64,000 bases of DNA, from contig JAFUOK010000009.1 in NCBI GenBank assembly GCA_017481925.1, positions 57,827 through 121,826 on the forward strand. Direction: 5' to 3'. Source of the stretch: Alistipes sp. GTDB taxonomy: Bacteria > Bacteroidota > Bacteroidia > Bacteroidales > Rikenellaceae. Shown piece by piece: positions 1 through 7,835 of this stretch (the stretch's first letter is position 1; each line of letters opens with the position of its first letter). The position numbers were made by a program, and so were the translations under genes. The notes beneath the pieces were generated by a model. The model had not been told where the DNA came from. It did not search any database and saw nothing but the letters and a program-made list of their open reading frames with translations.

Positions 1-256
1 GGCTCGTGATGTTGTCGGATATGTTCGACGAAACGTTCACCTCGTGCTGTACAGTGTTGGGCAGAACATAGATATAACCCTTGTTCTTGTGGGGCACCTT
101 CGCAACATTCATAAACTTCAGGTCGCGCGAGAGAGTGCTCTGCGTAATATTTATGCCACACTCGGCAAGGCGGGCAATCAACTCCTCCTGCGAACCGATG
201 AGCTCGCTGCGGATGATCTTGCGGATGGTGGCAAGGCGTTGTGTTTTTTGATTCAT
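1..256 (-). CDS. argR: Arginine repressor ArgR, N-terminal part (cut by window edge)
   Basis: The minus strand opens with ATG at 256 and stays open for 85 codons to the window edge. The product starts MNQKTQRLATIRKIIRSELI and carries the ArgR winged-helix signature TQSTLSRDL followed by VAKVPHKNKGYIYVLP. ArgR is an arginine-sensing hexameric DNA-binding protein; residues 1 to about 70 are the DNA-binding domain, and the C-terminal arginine-binding and oligomerisation domain lies outside the window. It is divergent from the arginine biosynthesis operon starting at 581, with palindromic sites between them, so it is very probably the local regulator. Because no stop is in view, the gene is partial rather than broken. 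Confidence 0.93.
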   Translation of the reverse strand, partial: MNQKTQRLATIRKIIRSELIGSQEELIARLAECGINITQSTLSRDLKFMNVAKVPHKNKGYIYVLPNTVQHEVNVSSNISDNITS

Positions 257-580
257 AGTAGGTTAGGTTTGGTAGGCGCGCCGTGGCCTTAAATACATAT
301 TTATGCTAAATTAGTGCATAATTTGCAAAAAAGCAAGTGTTTTCGCAATTTTTTTGTTTTTATGTTCCGAATTTGGCGAAAAATATGGTCTGACAGTAGA
401 AAAAGCCTGCTTGGATGGAAATATTCTATATTTTGCATTTTTATTCGCGGCAAATGCAATTATGCGTATATTTGCTAATATATATAAATATAAAGTTGCT
501 AAAGTTTGCATATTGCGGAATAATATGCAATCTTTGTACCCATTAAAACGAAAACTGAAACAATTAAATATTTTACCGAA
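257..580. promoter_or_regulatory. argR / arginine-operon divergent control region
   Basis: This AT-rich 324-base gap separates divergent argR and the arginine operon. It holds several TGCA-type dyads: an 8-base inverted repeat TTGCATTT (433-440) / AAATGCAA (452-459), a perfect 9-base inverted repeat TTGCATATT (506-514) / AATATGCAA (522-530), and TGCATAATTTGCA at 315-327. Two promoter candidates face right: TATATTTG at 467-474, and TTTG (505-508) followed 20 bases later by AATCTTTG (529-536). The second is covered by the 506-530 dyad, as expected for a repressor site. No gene is visible here. That ArgR binds these dyads is inference. Confidence 0.6.
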
Positions 581-1195
581 ATGAAGATCGATGTAATGGT
601 CGCAAATGAGAACCATCTGTGTTTCGTAACACAGATCAATGATGCGATCGACGAGGCTGCAAAACAGCGTGGAACGGGTATCGCCCGTCGTACCGACGAA
701 TATATCGCCGATAAGATAACTTCAGGAAAGGCAATCATTGCCGTAAATCGCAACGAGTTTGTAGGTTTCTGCTACATTGAGTCGTGGGGTCACGACGAGT
801 TTGTTGCCAATTCGGGACTCATCGTACGTCCACAGTATCGTGGCATGGGCGTAGCAAAGCGCATCAAGCAGGCTGCCTTTGACCTCTCGCGCAAGCGTTT
901 CCCCAATGCCAAGTTGTTCGGACTTACCACGGGTGAGGCTGTAATGCGAATCAATACAGCACTTGGCTATGAGCCCGTAACATTCGCTAAACTCACCGAC
1001 GATGAGGCTTTCTGGGCGGGTTGCCAGTCTTGTGTAAATTACGACGTGTTGCAGCGTACCAATATGACCAAGTGCCTCTGCACGGGAATGATTTACGATC
1101 CCGAGAAGGTGGCAAAGCGTAAGGCCAAAGAGGAGGCTGAGAAGGCTGAGCCCGCAGCAAAGAAGTCATTCTGGAGCCGTCTGTTCGGCAAATAA
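581..1195 (+). CDS. GNAT acyltransferase, probable N-acylglutamate synthase of arginine synthesis
   Basis: A 204-residue GNAT-fold protein. The acyl-CoA pyrophosphate-binding motif is at residues 87-92 (R-G-M-G-V-A), inside VRPQYRGMGVAKRIK. The C terminus is a lysine/alanine-rich tail ending SFWSRLFGK. It is the first gene of the arginine operon, directly before argG. Its position suggests it makes the N-acylglutamate that ArgB phosphorylates, in place of classical ArgA or ArgJ, neither of which is present. From memory, the Bacteroides thetaiotaomicron gene in the same place was linked genetically to this step, with succinyl-CoA as the likely donor. The donor cannot be read from sequence. A generic acetyltransferase is the alternative. 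Confidence 0.75.
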   Translation: MKIDVMVANENHLCFVTQINDAIDEAAKQRGTGIARRTDEYIADKITSGKAIIAVNRNEFVGFCYIESWGHDEFVANSGLIVRPQYRGMGVAKRIKQAAFDLSRKRFPNAKLFGLTTGEAVMRINTALGYEPVTFAKLTDDEAFWAGCQSCVNYDVLQRTNMTKCLCTGMIYDPEKVAKRKAKEEAEKAEPAAKKSFWSRLFGK

Positions 1196-1223
1196 GTTGA
1201 AAAATAAAAGAGAATTAGATAAT

Positions 1224-2414
1224 ATGAAGAAAGTAGTATTGGCATATAGCGGAGGTCTGGATACCTCTTTTTGTGTGATGTATCTGACCAAGGAGTTGGG
1301 ATACGAGGTTTATACGGCGTTGGCTAACACGGGCGGTTTCTCTGAGGAGGAGCTCCTCGCTGTTGAGAAGCGTGCTTATGCTCTGGGTGCAAAGCAGCAC
1401 GTGAATATAGACGTTACGGCTGACTATTACGGCAAGTGCATCAAGTATATGGTTATGGGTAACGTATTGCGTAACAAGACCTATCCTATCTCTGTAAGTT
1501 CGGAGCGTACGTTCCAGGCTTTGGCTATCGTTAATTATGCCAACTCAATCGGTGCCGATGCTATTGCTCACGGCTCTACGGGTGCGGGTAACGACCAGGT
1601 GCGTTTCGACCTTACCTTCGAGGTCTTCGCTCCGCAGGTGGAGATCATTACCCCCACACGCGATATGAAGCTTACTCGCGAGTATGAGATCAACTACCTC
1701 AAGGAGCACGGCTTCGAGGCCGACTTCACGAAGATGGAGTACTCGATTAATAAGGGCGTATGGGGTACATCGGTAGGTGGCAAGGAGACTCTCTGCTCGG
1801 CTACCAATCTGCCCGATACGGCTTATCCTTCACAGCTAAAGAAGGAGGGCACGGAGTCACTCGAGATTGAGTTTAAGAATGGCGAGGTCGTAGGTGTAAA
1901 TGGTGAGGTTGTATCAGGCGTAGCGGCTATCAATAAGTTGGAGGCTATCGGCTCGGCTTGGGCTATCGGTCGTGATACTCACGTTGGCGATACTATCGTA
2001 GGTATCAAGGGCCGTGTTGGCTTTGAGGCTGCGGCTCCTATGCTCATTATCAAGGCTCACGAACTATTGGAGAAGCATACTCTGACCAAGTGGCAGCAGT
2101 ATTGGAAGGACCAGCTGGGTACGTGGTACGGTATGTTTATGCATGAGGCTATGTACTCGGAACCCGTAATGCGCGATATCGAGAAGTTCCTGGAGAATAG
2201 CCAGCGCAACGTATCGGGTAAAGTGTTCTTGACGCTTCGACCCTATACATTCACATTGGTCGGCATTGAGTCTGAGCACGACCTGATGAATGCCAAGTTT
2301 GCCGAGTATGGCGAGATGAACAATGCCTGGACGGCAGACGATGTTAAGGGCTTCACGAAGATTACCTCTATGCCCCTGAAGATATATCACGCTGTAAACC
2401 CCGACGAGGAATAA
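1224..2414 (+). CDS. argG: Argininosuccinate synthase
   Basis: A 396-residue enzyme that joins citrulline and aspartate using ATP to give argininosuccinate. The N terminus MKKVVLAYSGGLDTS contains the PP-loop ATP pyrophosphatase motif SGGLDTS. I take ATG 1224 as the start because it places that motif six residues in, as in the family; an in-frame TTG at 1197 would add nine unrelated residues. It lies 28 bases after the GNAT gene and upstream of argC, from which it is separated by an unusual palindromic repeat. Length and content are normal for ArgG. Confidence 0.97.
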   Translation: MKKVVLAYSGGLDTSFCVMYLTKELGYEVYTALANTGGFSEEELLAVEKRAYALGAKQHVNIDVTADYYGKCIKYMVMGNVLRNKTYPISVSSERTFQALAIVNYANSIGADAIAHGSTGAGNDQVRFDLTFEVFAPQVEIITPTRDMKLTREYEINYLKEHGFEADFTKMEYSINKGVWGTSVGGKETLCSATNLPDTAYPSQLKKEGTESLEIEFKNGEVVGVNGEVVSGVAAINKLEAIGSAWAIGRDTHVGDTIVGIKGRVGFEAAAPMLIIKAHELLEKHTLTKWQQYWKDQLGTWYGMFMHEAMYSEPVMRDIEKFLENSQRNVSGKVFLTLRPYTFTLVGIESEHDLMNAKFAEYGEMNNAWTADDVKGFTKITSMPLKIYHAVNPDEE

Positions 2415-2537
2415 AAGTTTGATAAAAAGGTAATTTCTGCGTTACGCTTGCTCTCAAAATCCTCATTTACACCTCGGTAAACTGCGGTTTTTCGATCTAC
2501 GCAAGCCTTGAAATTCCTCTTTTTAGCAAACTTTATA
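2411..2537. repeat. Long imperfect inverted repeat between argG and argC
   Basis: Nearly the whole gap between argG and argC is a palindrome. The outer arms are ATAAAAGTTTGATAAAAAGG (2411-2430) and its near reverse complement at 2517-2536. A middle arm GCTTGC (2446-2451) pairs with GCAAGC (2501-2506). The tip is TTTAC (2466-2470) with GTAAA (2477-2481). It resembles the REP/MITE-like palindromes dispersed between genes in Bacteroidales, but I see only one copy here. It lies inside an operon, so it will be transcribed and could act as a processing or stability hairpin for the argG part of the message. Confidence 0.7.
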
Positions 2538-2559
2538 TACAAAATAGTTGAATACAATA

Positions 2560-3522
2560 ATGATCAAAGTAGCAATTGCAGGTGGTGCGGGCTATACCGC
2601 AGGTGAGTTGATCCGCATCCTTATAAACCACCCCTTAGCAGAGTTGAAATACATCCAGAGTTCGTCGCACGATGGCGAGCCTATCTCATCGGTGCATAGC
2701 GATATGTTGTATTGCCCGTTGCGATTTTCGGCCATCGACTTTAGCGATATTGACGTGCTCTTTATCTGTATGGGTCACGGCAACTCGGCCAAGTTCCTTG
2801 AGGAGAACCCCGTGCCCGAGTCGGTAAAGATTATCGATTTAAGCAACGATTTCCGTTTGAAGGCTGATGCTGGCGAGTTTGTCTATGGCGCACCTGAGCT
2901 CAACCGTGAGAAGATTCGCTCGGCACGCTGTGTGGCTAACCCGGGATGCTTTGCAACCTCTATTAACCTTGCTCTTATTCCCTTGGCGGCGGCAGGTATA
3001 CTGCCCGAGGAGGTGACTGTTACGGGTATTACTGGTGCTACGGGCGCAGGTCAAAAGCCGACCAACGACACTCACTTCAGCAACCGCTCGGCTAATTTGT
3101 CGAACTATAAAGTCTTCACTCACCAGCATCTGGGCGAGATTGGTGAGACTGTTGTGGCTGCAGGAGGTTCAGCGGCTACCGACATTGCTTTTGTTCCTGT
3201 GCGTGGTTGCCATACGCGTGGTATTATGAGCGACGTGGTGGTACGCCTGGATGAGGATCTGGATAAGATTACGGAGATTTTCAAGACATATTATGCTGCA
3301 CATCCTTTCGTATGCGTGAGCGACAAGCCCGTCTATATGAAGCAGGTGGTAAATACCAACTACTGTTTCCTTTCGTTGCAGAAGGTTGGTCGTAAGTTGC
3401 TTATCACGGCTGTTATTGACAACCTCACGAAGGGCGCTTCGGGACAAGCGGTGCAGAATATGAACCTGATGTTTGGCCTTGATGAGATGGAGGGCCTCCG
3501 TCTTAAGGCAAATTATTTCTAA
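2560..3522 (+). CDS. argC: N-acetyl-gamma-glutamyl-phosphate reductase
   Basis: A 320-residue NADPH-dependent reductase of the third step of arginine synthesis. The Rossmann motif GGAGYTAGEL is at residues 8-17, and the catalytic cysteine is Cys130 in ANPGCFATS. ATG 2560 gives the family start MIKVAIAGGAGYTAGE; the in-frame TTG at 2548 adds only four residues. If the pathway runs on N-succinyl intermediates, as in Bacteroides, the substrate would be N-succinyl-glutamyl phosphate. It is followed by argD after ten bases. Confidence 0.96.
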   Translation: MIKVAIAGGAGYTAGELIRILINHPLAELKYIQSSSHDGEPISSVHSDMLYCPLRFSAIDFSDIDVLFICMGHGNSAKFLEENPVPESVKIIDLSNDFRLKADAGEFVYGAPELNREKIRSARCVANPGCFATSINLALIPLAAAGILPEEVTVTGITGATGAGQKPTNDTHFSNRSANLSNYKVFTHQHLGEIGETVVAAGGSAATDIAFVPVRGCHTRGIMSDVVVRLDEDLDKITEIFKTYYAAHPFVCVSDKPVYMKQVVNTNYCFLSLQKVGRKLLITAVIDNLTKGASGQAVQNMNLMFGLDEMEGLRLKANYF

Positions 3523-3532
3523 AACACGAGAG

Positions 3533-4669
3533 ATGAAACTTTTTGATGTATATTCACTGCTCGACATGGAGCCCGTGCGTGGCGAAGGAGCCTATCTGTG
3601 GGATAAGAATGGCGTAGAGTACCTCGACTTCTATGGAGGTCATGCCGTTATCTCTATCGGACATACCCACCCGCACTATGTGGCAAAGATTTCGGAGCAA
3701 CTTTCAAAAATTGGTTTTTATTCCAATGCCGTTATCAACTCCTTGCAGGTAGAGTTGGCAGAGAAACTGGGTCCCTTGACGGGCTATCCCGATTACGAAC
3801 TCTTCCTCTGCAATAGTGGTGCGGAGGCTAACGAGAATGCCGTTAAGCTGGCTTCGTTCACAACGGGTCGTGCACGTGTGTTGGCTATGCACGGCGCATT
3901 TCACGGTCGCACAAGTATGGCTGTGGCGTTGTCGGATAACCCTGCAATCCAAGCCCCTGCCAATAAGACTGCGAATGTTACCTTCATCAATCTTAACGAC
4001 GTGGAGGCTCTTCAGCGCGAACTCTCGAGCGAGGAGTATGCAGCCGTTATCATCGAGCCTATTCAGGGTGTAGGTGGTATCCGTATGGCATCGGCAGAGT
4101 TCCTGCACGCTGCCCGCGAGGCATGCGATAAAACGGGTACGTTGCTCATTATGGATGAGGTGCAGTCGGGCTATGGCCGTAGCGGTAAGTTCTTTGCTCA
4201 CCAGTGGGCGGGCGTTAAGGCCGACATTGTTTCGATGGCCAAGGGTATTGCCAATGGTTTCCCCGTAGGTGCTATTATCATCTCACCCGAGATTCCCGCC
4301 AAGAAGGGTATGCTGGGTACAACCTTTGGTGGCAGCCATCTGGCTTGTGCTGCGGCAATTGCTGTGGCAGATGTTGTTAAGGAGGAGAACCTTGTGGAGA
4401 ATGCTCGCTTGATGGGCGAGAAGATTGTCGAGGGTATCAAGGGCACGAGTGGCATCAAGGAGATTCGCGGTAGCGGTCTTATGATAGGTGTCGATCTGTC
4501 TGTTCCGCAGGCTGATTTCCGTCGTGTGTTGCGTGAGAGGCACCATATTATGACGGGCTTGAGCGGTCAATACACTCTGCGCCTGTTGCCACCGTTGGTA
4601 ATTGGCGAAAGGGAGGTTGAGCGCTTCGTTGAGGCGTTCCGCGCAACGGCTGCCGAGATGGGTATGTAA
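3533..4669 (+). CDS. argD: Acetylornithine (acylornithine) aminotransferase
   Basis: A 378-residue class III PLP-dependent aminotransferase. The cofactor lysine is in VSMAKGIANGFPVGA, and other family marks are CNSGAEANENAVKLA, FHGRTSMAV and IMDEVQSGYGRSGKF. It converts N-acyl-glutamate semialdehyde to N-acylornithine. ATG 3533 gives MKLFDVYSLLDMEPVRGEGA, which matches the family N terminus; earlier in-frame starts lie inside argC. It sits between argC and argB in the operon, consistent with this role rather than that of ornithine or GABA aminotransferase. Confidence 0.94.
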   Translation: MKLFDVYSLLDMEPVRGEGAYLWDKNGVEYLDFYGGHAVISIGHTHPHYVAKISEQLSKIGFYSNAVINSLQVELAEKLGPLTGYPDYELFLCNSGAEANENAVKLASFTTGRARVLAMHGAFHGRTSMAVALSDNPAIQAPANKTANVTFINLNDVEALQRELSSEEYAAVIIEPIQGVGGIRMASAEFLHAAREACDKTGTLLIMDEVQSGYGRSGKFFAHQWAGVKADIVSMAKGIANGFPVGAIIISPEIPAKKGMLGTTFGGSHLACAAAIAVADVVKEENLVENARLMGEKIVEGIKGTSGIKEIRGSGLMIGVDLSVPQADFRRVLRERHHIMTGLSGQYTLRLLPPLVIGEREVERFVEAFRATAAEMGM

Positions 4670-4680
4670 AAGGAGTTAGA

Positions 4681-5442
4681 ATGAAGATAAAAGTAATCAA
4701 GATCGGCGGTAAGCTGATCGAAAATAGTACGATACTCGCTTCGCTGTGCGATCATCTCTCGACGCTCGGCGAGGCGTTCGTCTTGGTGCACGGTGGTGGC
4801 GTTATGGGCTCTCACCTGGCCGAGCAGCTGGGCGTAGAGGTGAAGATGCACGAGGGTCGTCGTATCACCGATGCCGCCACGTTGGATATCGCCGTTATGG
4901 CATACGCAGGCCTGGCCAATAAGCGTGTTGTTGCCGCCTTGCAGGCTCGTGGCGTGAATGCTTGCGGTCTGTCGGGTTGCGATATGGCTGTTGTGAAGTC
5001 GCATCGCCGTCCCGTGAAGGATATTGACTGGGGCTTCGTGGGCGATGTCGATGAGGTGAATGCCGATGTGTTGGCTCTGCTGTTGGATAATGGCGCCATT
5101 CCCGTTGTTTCGCCCATCACAGTCTCTGCGGCGGGCGATCTGCTCAATACCAATGCCGATAGCGTGGCTTCGGCCGTGGCTATGGGGCTTGCTCGCAAGT
5201 ATGATGTGGAGCTGGTCTTTACGCTCGATAAGGCAGGCGTGTTGCTCGATGTGAATGACGATAGTTCTGTAATCCCTACTATTACCCCTGCGTTGTATGC
5301 CGATTTGCGCGCCAAGGAGCAGATTCACTCGGGTATGATTCCCAAGATTGATAATGCCTATAAGACTATCGAGGCTGGCGTGGGGTCGGTACGTATCACC
5401 TCGCCTGATAACCTTACGGGCGGAACCGTAGTTGTAAAGTAA
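4681..5442 (+). CDS. argB: Acetylglutamate kinase
   Basis: A 253-residue amino-acid kinase that phosphorylates N-acylglutamate. Recognisable motifs are KIGGKLIENS at the N terminus, LVHGGGVMGSHLAE in the substrate loop, and GMIPKIDNAYKTIEAGV near the C terminus. It lacks the long N-terminal helix found in arginine-inhibited hexameric ArgB enzymes, so control is more likely transcriptional. Its stop codon overlaps the argE start by one base, which implies translational coupling. Confidence 0.95.
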   Translation: MKIKVIKIGGKLIENSTILASLCDHLSTLGEAFVLVHGGGVMGSHLAEQLGVEVKMHEGRRITDAATLDIAVMAYAGLANKRVVAALQARGVNACGLSGCDMAVVKSHRRPVKDIDWGFVGDVDEVNADVLALLLDNGAIPVVSPITVSAAGDLLNTNADSVASAVAMGLARKYDVELVFTLDKAGVLLDVNDDSSVIPTITPALYADLRAKEQIHSGMIPKIDNAYKTIEAGVGSVRITSPDNLTGGTVVVK

Positions 5443-6503
5443 TGAACACTTCGCAGGCCATAGACCTTCTAAAACGTTTGATTGCGACGCCCTCCATCAG
5501 TAGAGACGAGGCCGCTGCAGCCGATCTTGTGCAGTCGGAGTTCGAACGTTGGGGCTTTGTGCCCAAGCGCAAGGGTAACAATGTCTGGGCGCAGGCGTGG
5601 CCTTATGACAAGGCGAAGCCTACCATCCTGCTCGATGCGCATATCGACACCGTAAAACCCAATGTCGCATGGACGCGTGATCCCTTCATGCCGAGCGTTG
5701 AGGGCGATCGTCTCTATGGATTGGGTAGCAACGATACGGGAGCAAGTGTGGTGACGATGTTTGCAACCTTTGTCCGTTTGGCAATGAGCGAGCAGCCCTA
5801 CAACCTTATTATGCTCGCCTCGGCCGAGGAGGAGGTTACGGGCGCCGGTGGCGTCAGAGCCGTACTACAGGAGTTGCCCACGATAGATTTTGCATTGGTG
5901 GGCGAGCCGACCTCTCTGCATCCTGCTGTGGCCGAGAAGGGACTGATGGTGCTGGACTGCACTTCACACGGCGTAGCAGGTCACGCAGCACGTGAGGAGG
6001 GCGTAAATGCAATCTACAAGGCATTGACGGATATAGAGTGGTTCCGCACGCATCGCTTTGAGCGTGTGTCGCCAATGCTTGGAGAGGTGAAGATGACCGT
6101 TACGGGCGTGGAGGCTGGAACGCAACATAATGTTGTGCCAGCGGAGTGCCGTTTTATGGTCGATGTGAGGGTTAATGAGTGCTACCAGAATAAAGAGTTG
6201 CTCGCCGAGATATGTGAGGCGGTGGAGTGCGATGTTAAGCCCCGTTCAACGCATCTGAACTCATCTGCCATTGCATTGGATCACCCTGCCGTAGAGCGTT
6301 TGGTGGAGATGGGACGCGTGCCGTTCGGATCGCCCACGATGTCGAATCAGGCCGTTATGCCCTTCACGACACTTAAGTTAGGCCCGGGCGATAGTGCCCG
6401 CTCGCATACGGCCGATGAGTATATCCTGCTCAGTGAGATTGCGGAGGCTATGGAGATATATTATGCTCTGCTTGATAATTTGCAAATAGAAAAAACGAAA
6501 TAA
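5442..6503 (+). CDS. argE: M20-family N-acylornithine/N-acylcitrulline deacylase
   Basis: A 353-residue zinc peptidase-fold amidohydrolase. The M20 metal and catalytic residues are visible: LDAHIDTVKP, GLGSNDTGAS, SAEEEVTGAGG, and the C-terminal His in RSHTADEY. The dimerisation insert starts about VLDCTSHGVAGHAARE. In this operon it should remove the N-acyl group. In Bacteroides the transcarbamylase acts on N-succinylornithine, so the substrate may be N-acylcitrulline; this is family knowledge and not visible here. It is tightly coupled to argB upstream and argH one base downstream. Confidence 0.9.
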   Translation: MNTSQAIDLLKRLIATPSISRDEAAAADLVQSEFERWGFVPKRKGNNVWAQAWPYDKAKPTILLDAHIDTVKPNVAWTRDPFMPSVEGDRLYGLGSNDTGASVVTMFATFVRLAMSEQPYNLIMLASAEEEVTGAGGVRAVLQELPTIDFALVGEPTSLHPAVAEKGLMVLDCTSHGVAGHAAREEGVNAIYKALTDIEWFRTHRFERVSPMLGEVKMTVTGVEAGTQHNVVPAECRFMVDVRVNECYQNKELLAEICEAVECDVKPRSTHLNSSAIALDHPAVERLVEMGRVPFGSPTMSNQAVMPFTTLKLGPGDSARSHTADEYILLSEIAEAMEIYYALLDNLQIEKTK

Positions 6504-6504
6504 G

Positions 6505-7833
6505 ATGAAACTTTGGGATAAAGGATATTCAACCGACTCTTTTGTTGAGGAGTTTACCGTAGGTCGTGATCGTGAATTGGATCTCTACCTCGCCGAGGCC
6601 GACGTATTGGGTAATATGGCACACCTGAAGATGCTCCATTCAATCGGTCTATTGTCGCAGGAGGATCACGATGCACTGGCTGAGGGTCTTAAGAAGATAT
6701 ATGCACAGGTGCTCGCTGGCGACTTTGTAATTGAGGAGGGCGTTGAGGATGTCCACTCGCAGGTGGAGTTTATGCTCACCGAGATGTGCGGCGATGCAGG
6801 TAAACGTATCCATACGGGGCGTTCGCGTAACGATCAGGTGATGGTCGATCTGAAACTCTTTTCGCGCAGTGCTCTGATCTCATTGCAGCAGAGCGTTGAG
6901 GAGTTGTTCCAGACGCTTATGACCAAGGCCGATGAGTGGCGTGATGTTCTGATGCCCGGCTATACTCATATGCAGGTGGCTATGCCCTCGTCGTTCGGTA
7001 TGTGGCTCAGCGCCTATGCCGAGTCGTTGGCTGACGATCTGCTTATGCTCCGTGCCGCCTACGATCTGGTTAATACCAACCCCTTGGGTTCGGGTGCAGG
7101 CTATGGCTCGTCGGTACCCCTGAATCGTACGATGACCACACGTCTGCTGGGCTTCGAGGATTTGGCCTATAACTCTGTCTATGCACAGATGCAGCGAGGT
7201 AAGACCGAGCGCACGGTGCTCACCGCCATTGCCGCCATTGCTGCTACCGTAGGTCGTCTGGCGCAGGATGTGTGCCTCTACTCGTGTGCAAACTTCGGCT
7301 TTGTGAAGTTGCCCGACGCCTTCACTACGGGTTCGAGCATTATGCCCCACAAGAAGAATCCCGATATTTTCGAGCTCTCACGTGCCAAGTGTAACCGCTT
7401 GCAGGCACAGCCTATGGAGGTGACGCTCATTGCCACCAACCTGCCGTCGGGTTATTTCCGTGATATGCAGCTTACCAAAGAGATTTATGTTCCTGCATTT
7501 AAGGAACTCGCTGACGTGTTGCGTATGGTGAAGGAGGGTATTGAGCAGATGTGGATTAACCGCGATATTCTCTCGAACGATATATATAAGTATCTCTTCA
7601 CCGTTGAGGATGTAAACGATGCCGTGGCCGCTGGCGTGCCGTTCCGTGATGCTTATCGTGAGGTAGGAATGCGTGTGCAGGAGGGAACCTACGAGCACGA
7701 TGGCCGTACGCTCAATCATACCCACGAGGGAAGTATTGGTAATCTCTGTTTAGATAAGATTGCGCAGAAGTTTGCGCGTCATAAGTTTGACTACACGGAG
7801 GCTCTTGCAGCCGAGAAGGCTCTTATGGAGTAG
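6505..7833 (+). CDS. argH: Argininosuccinate lyase
   Basis: A 442-residue fumarase/aspartase superfamily enzyme that splits argininosuccinate into arginine and fumarate. The superfamily signature GSSIMPHKKNPD is present with its catalytic serine, and HTGRSRNDQV marks the substrate site. It is the last gene of the operon. Its stop lies two bases from the stop of the convergent flippase gene, with no hairpin terminator between them. Confidence 0.96.
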   Translation: MKLWDKGYSTDSFVEEFTVGRDRELDLYLAEADVLGNMAHLKMLHSIGLLSQEDHDALAEGLKKIYAQVLAGDFVIEEGVEDVHSQVEFMLTEMCGDAGKRIHTGRSRNDQVMVDLKLFSRSALISLQQSVEELFQTLMTKADEWRDVLMPGYTHMQVAMPSSFGMWLSAYAESLADDLLMLRAAYDLVNTNPLGSGAGYGSSVPLNRTMTTRLLGFEDLAYNSVYAQMQRGKTERTVLTAIAAIAATVGRLAQDVCLYSCANFGFVKLPDAFTTGSSIMPHKKNPDIFELSRAKCNRLQAQPMEVTLIATNLPSGYFRDMQLTKEIYVPAFKELADVLRMVKEGIEQMWINRDILSNDIYKYLFTVEDVNDAVAAGVPFRDAYREVGMRVQEGTYEHDGRTLNHTHEGSIGNLCLDKIAQKFARHKFDYTEALAAEKALME

Positions 7834-7835
7834 CG

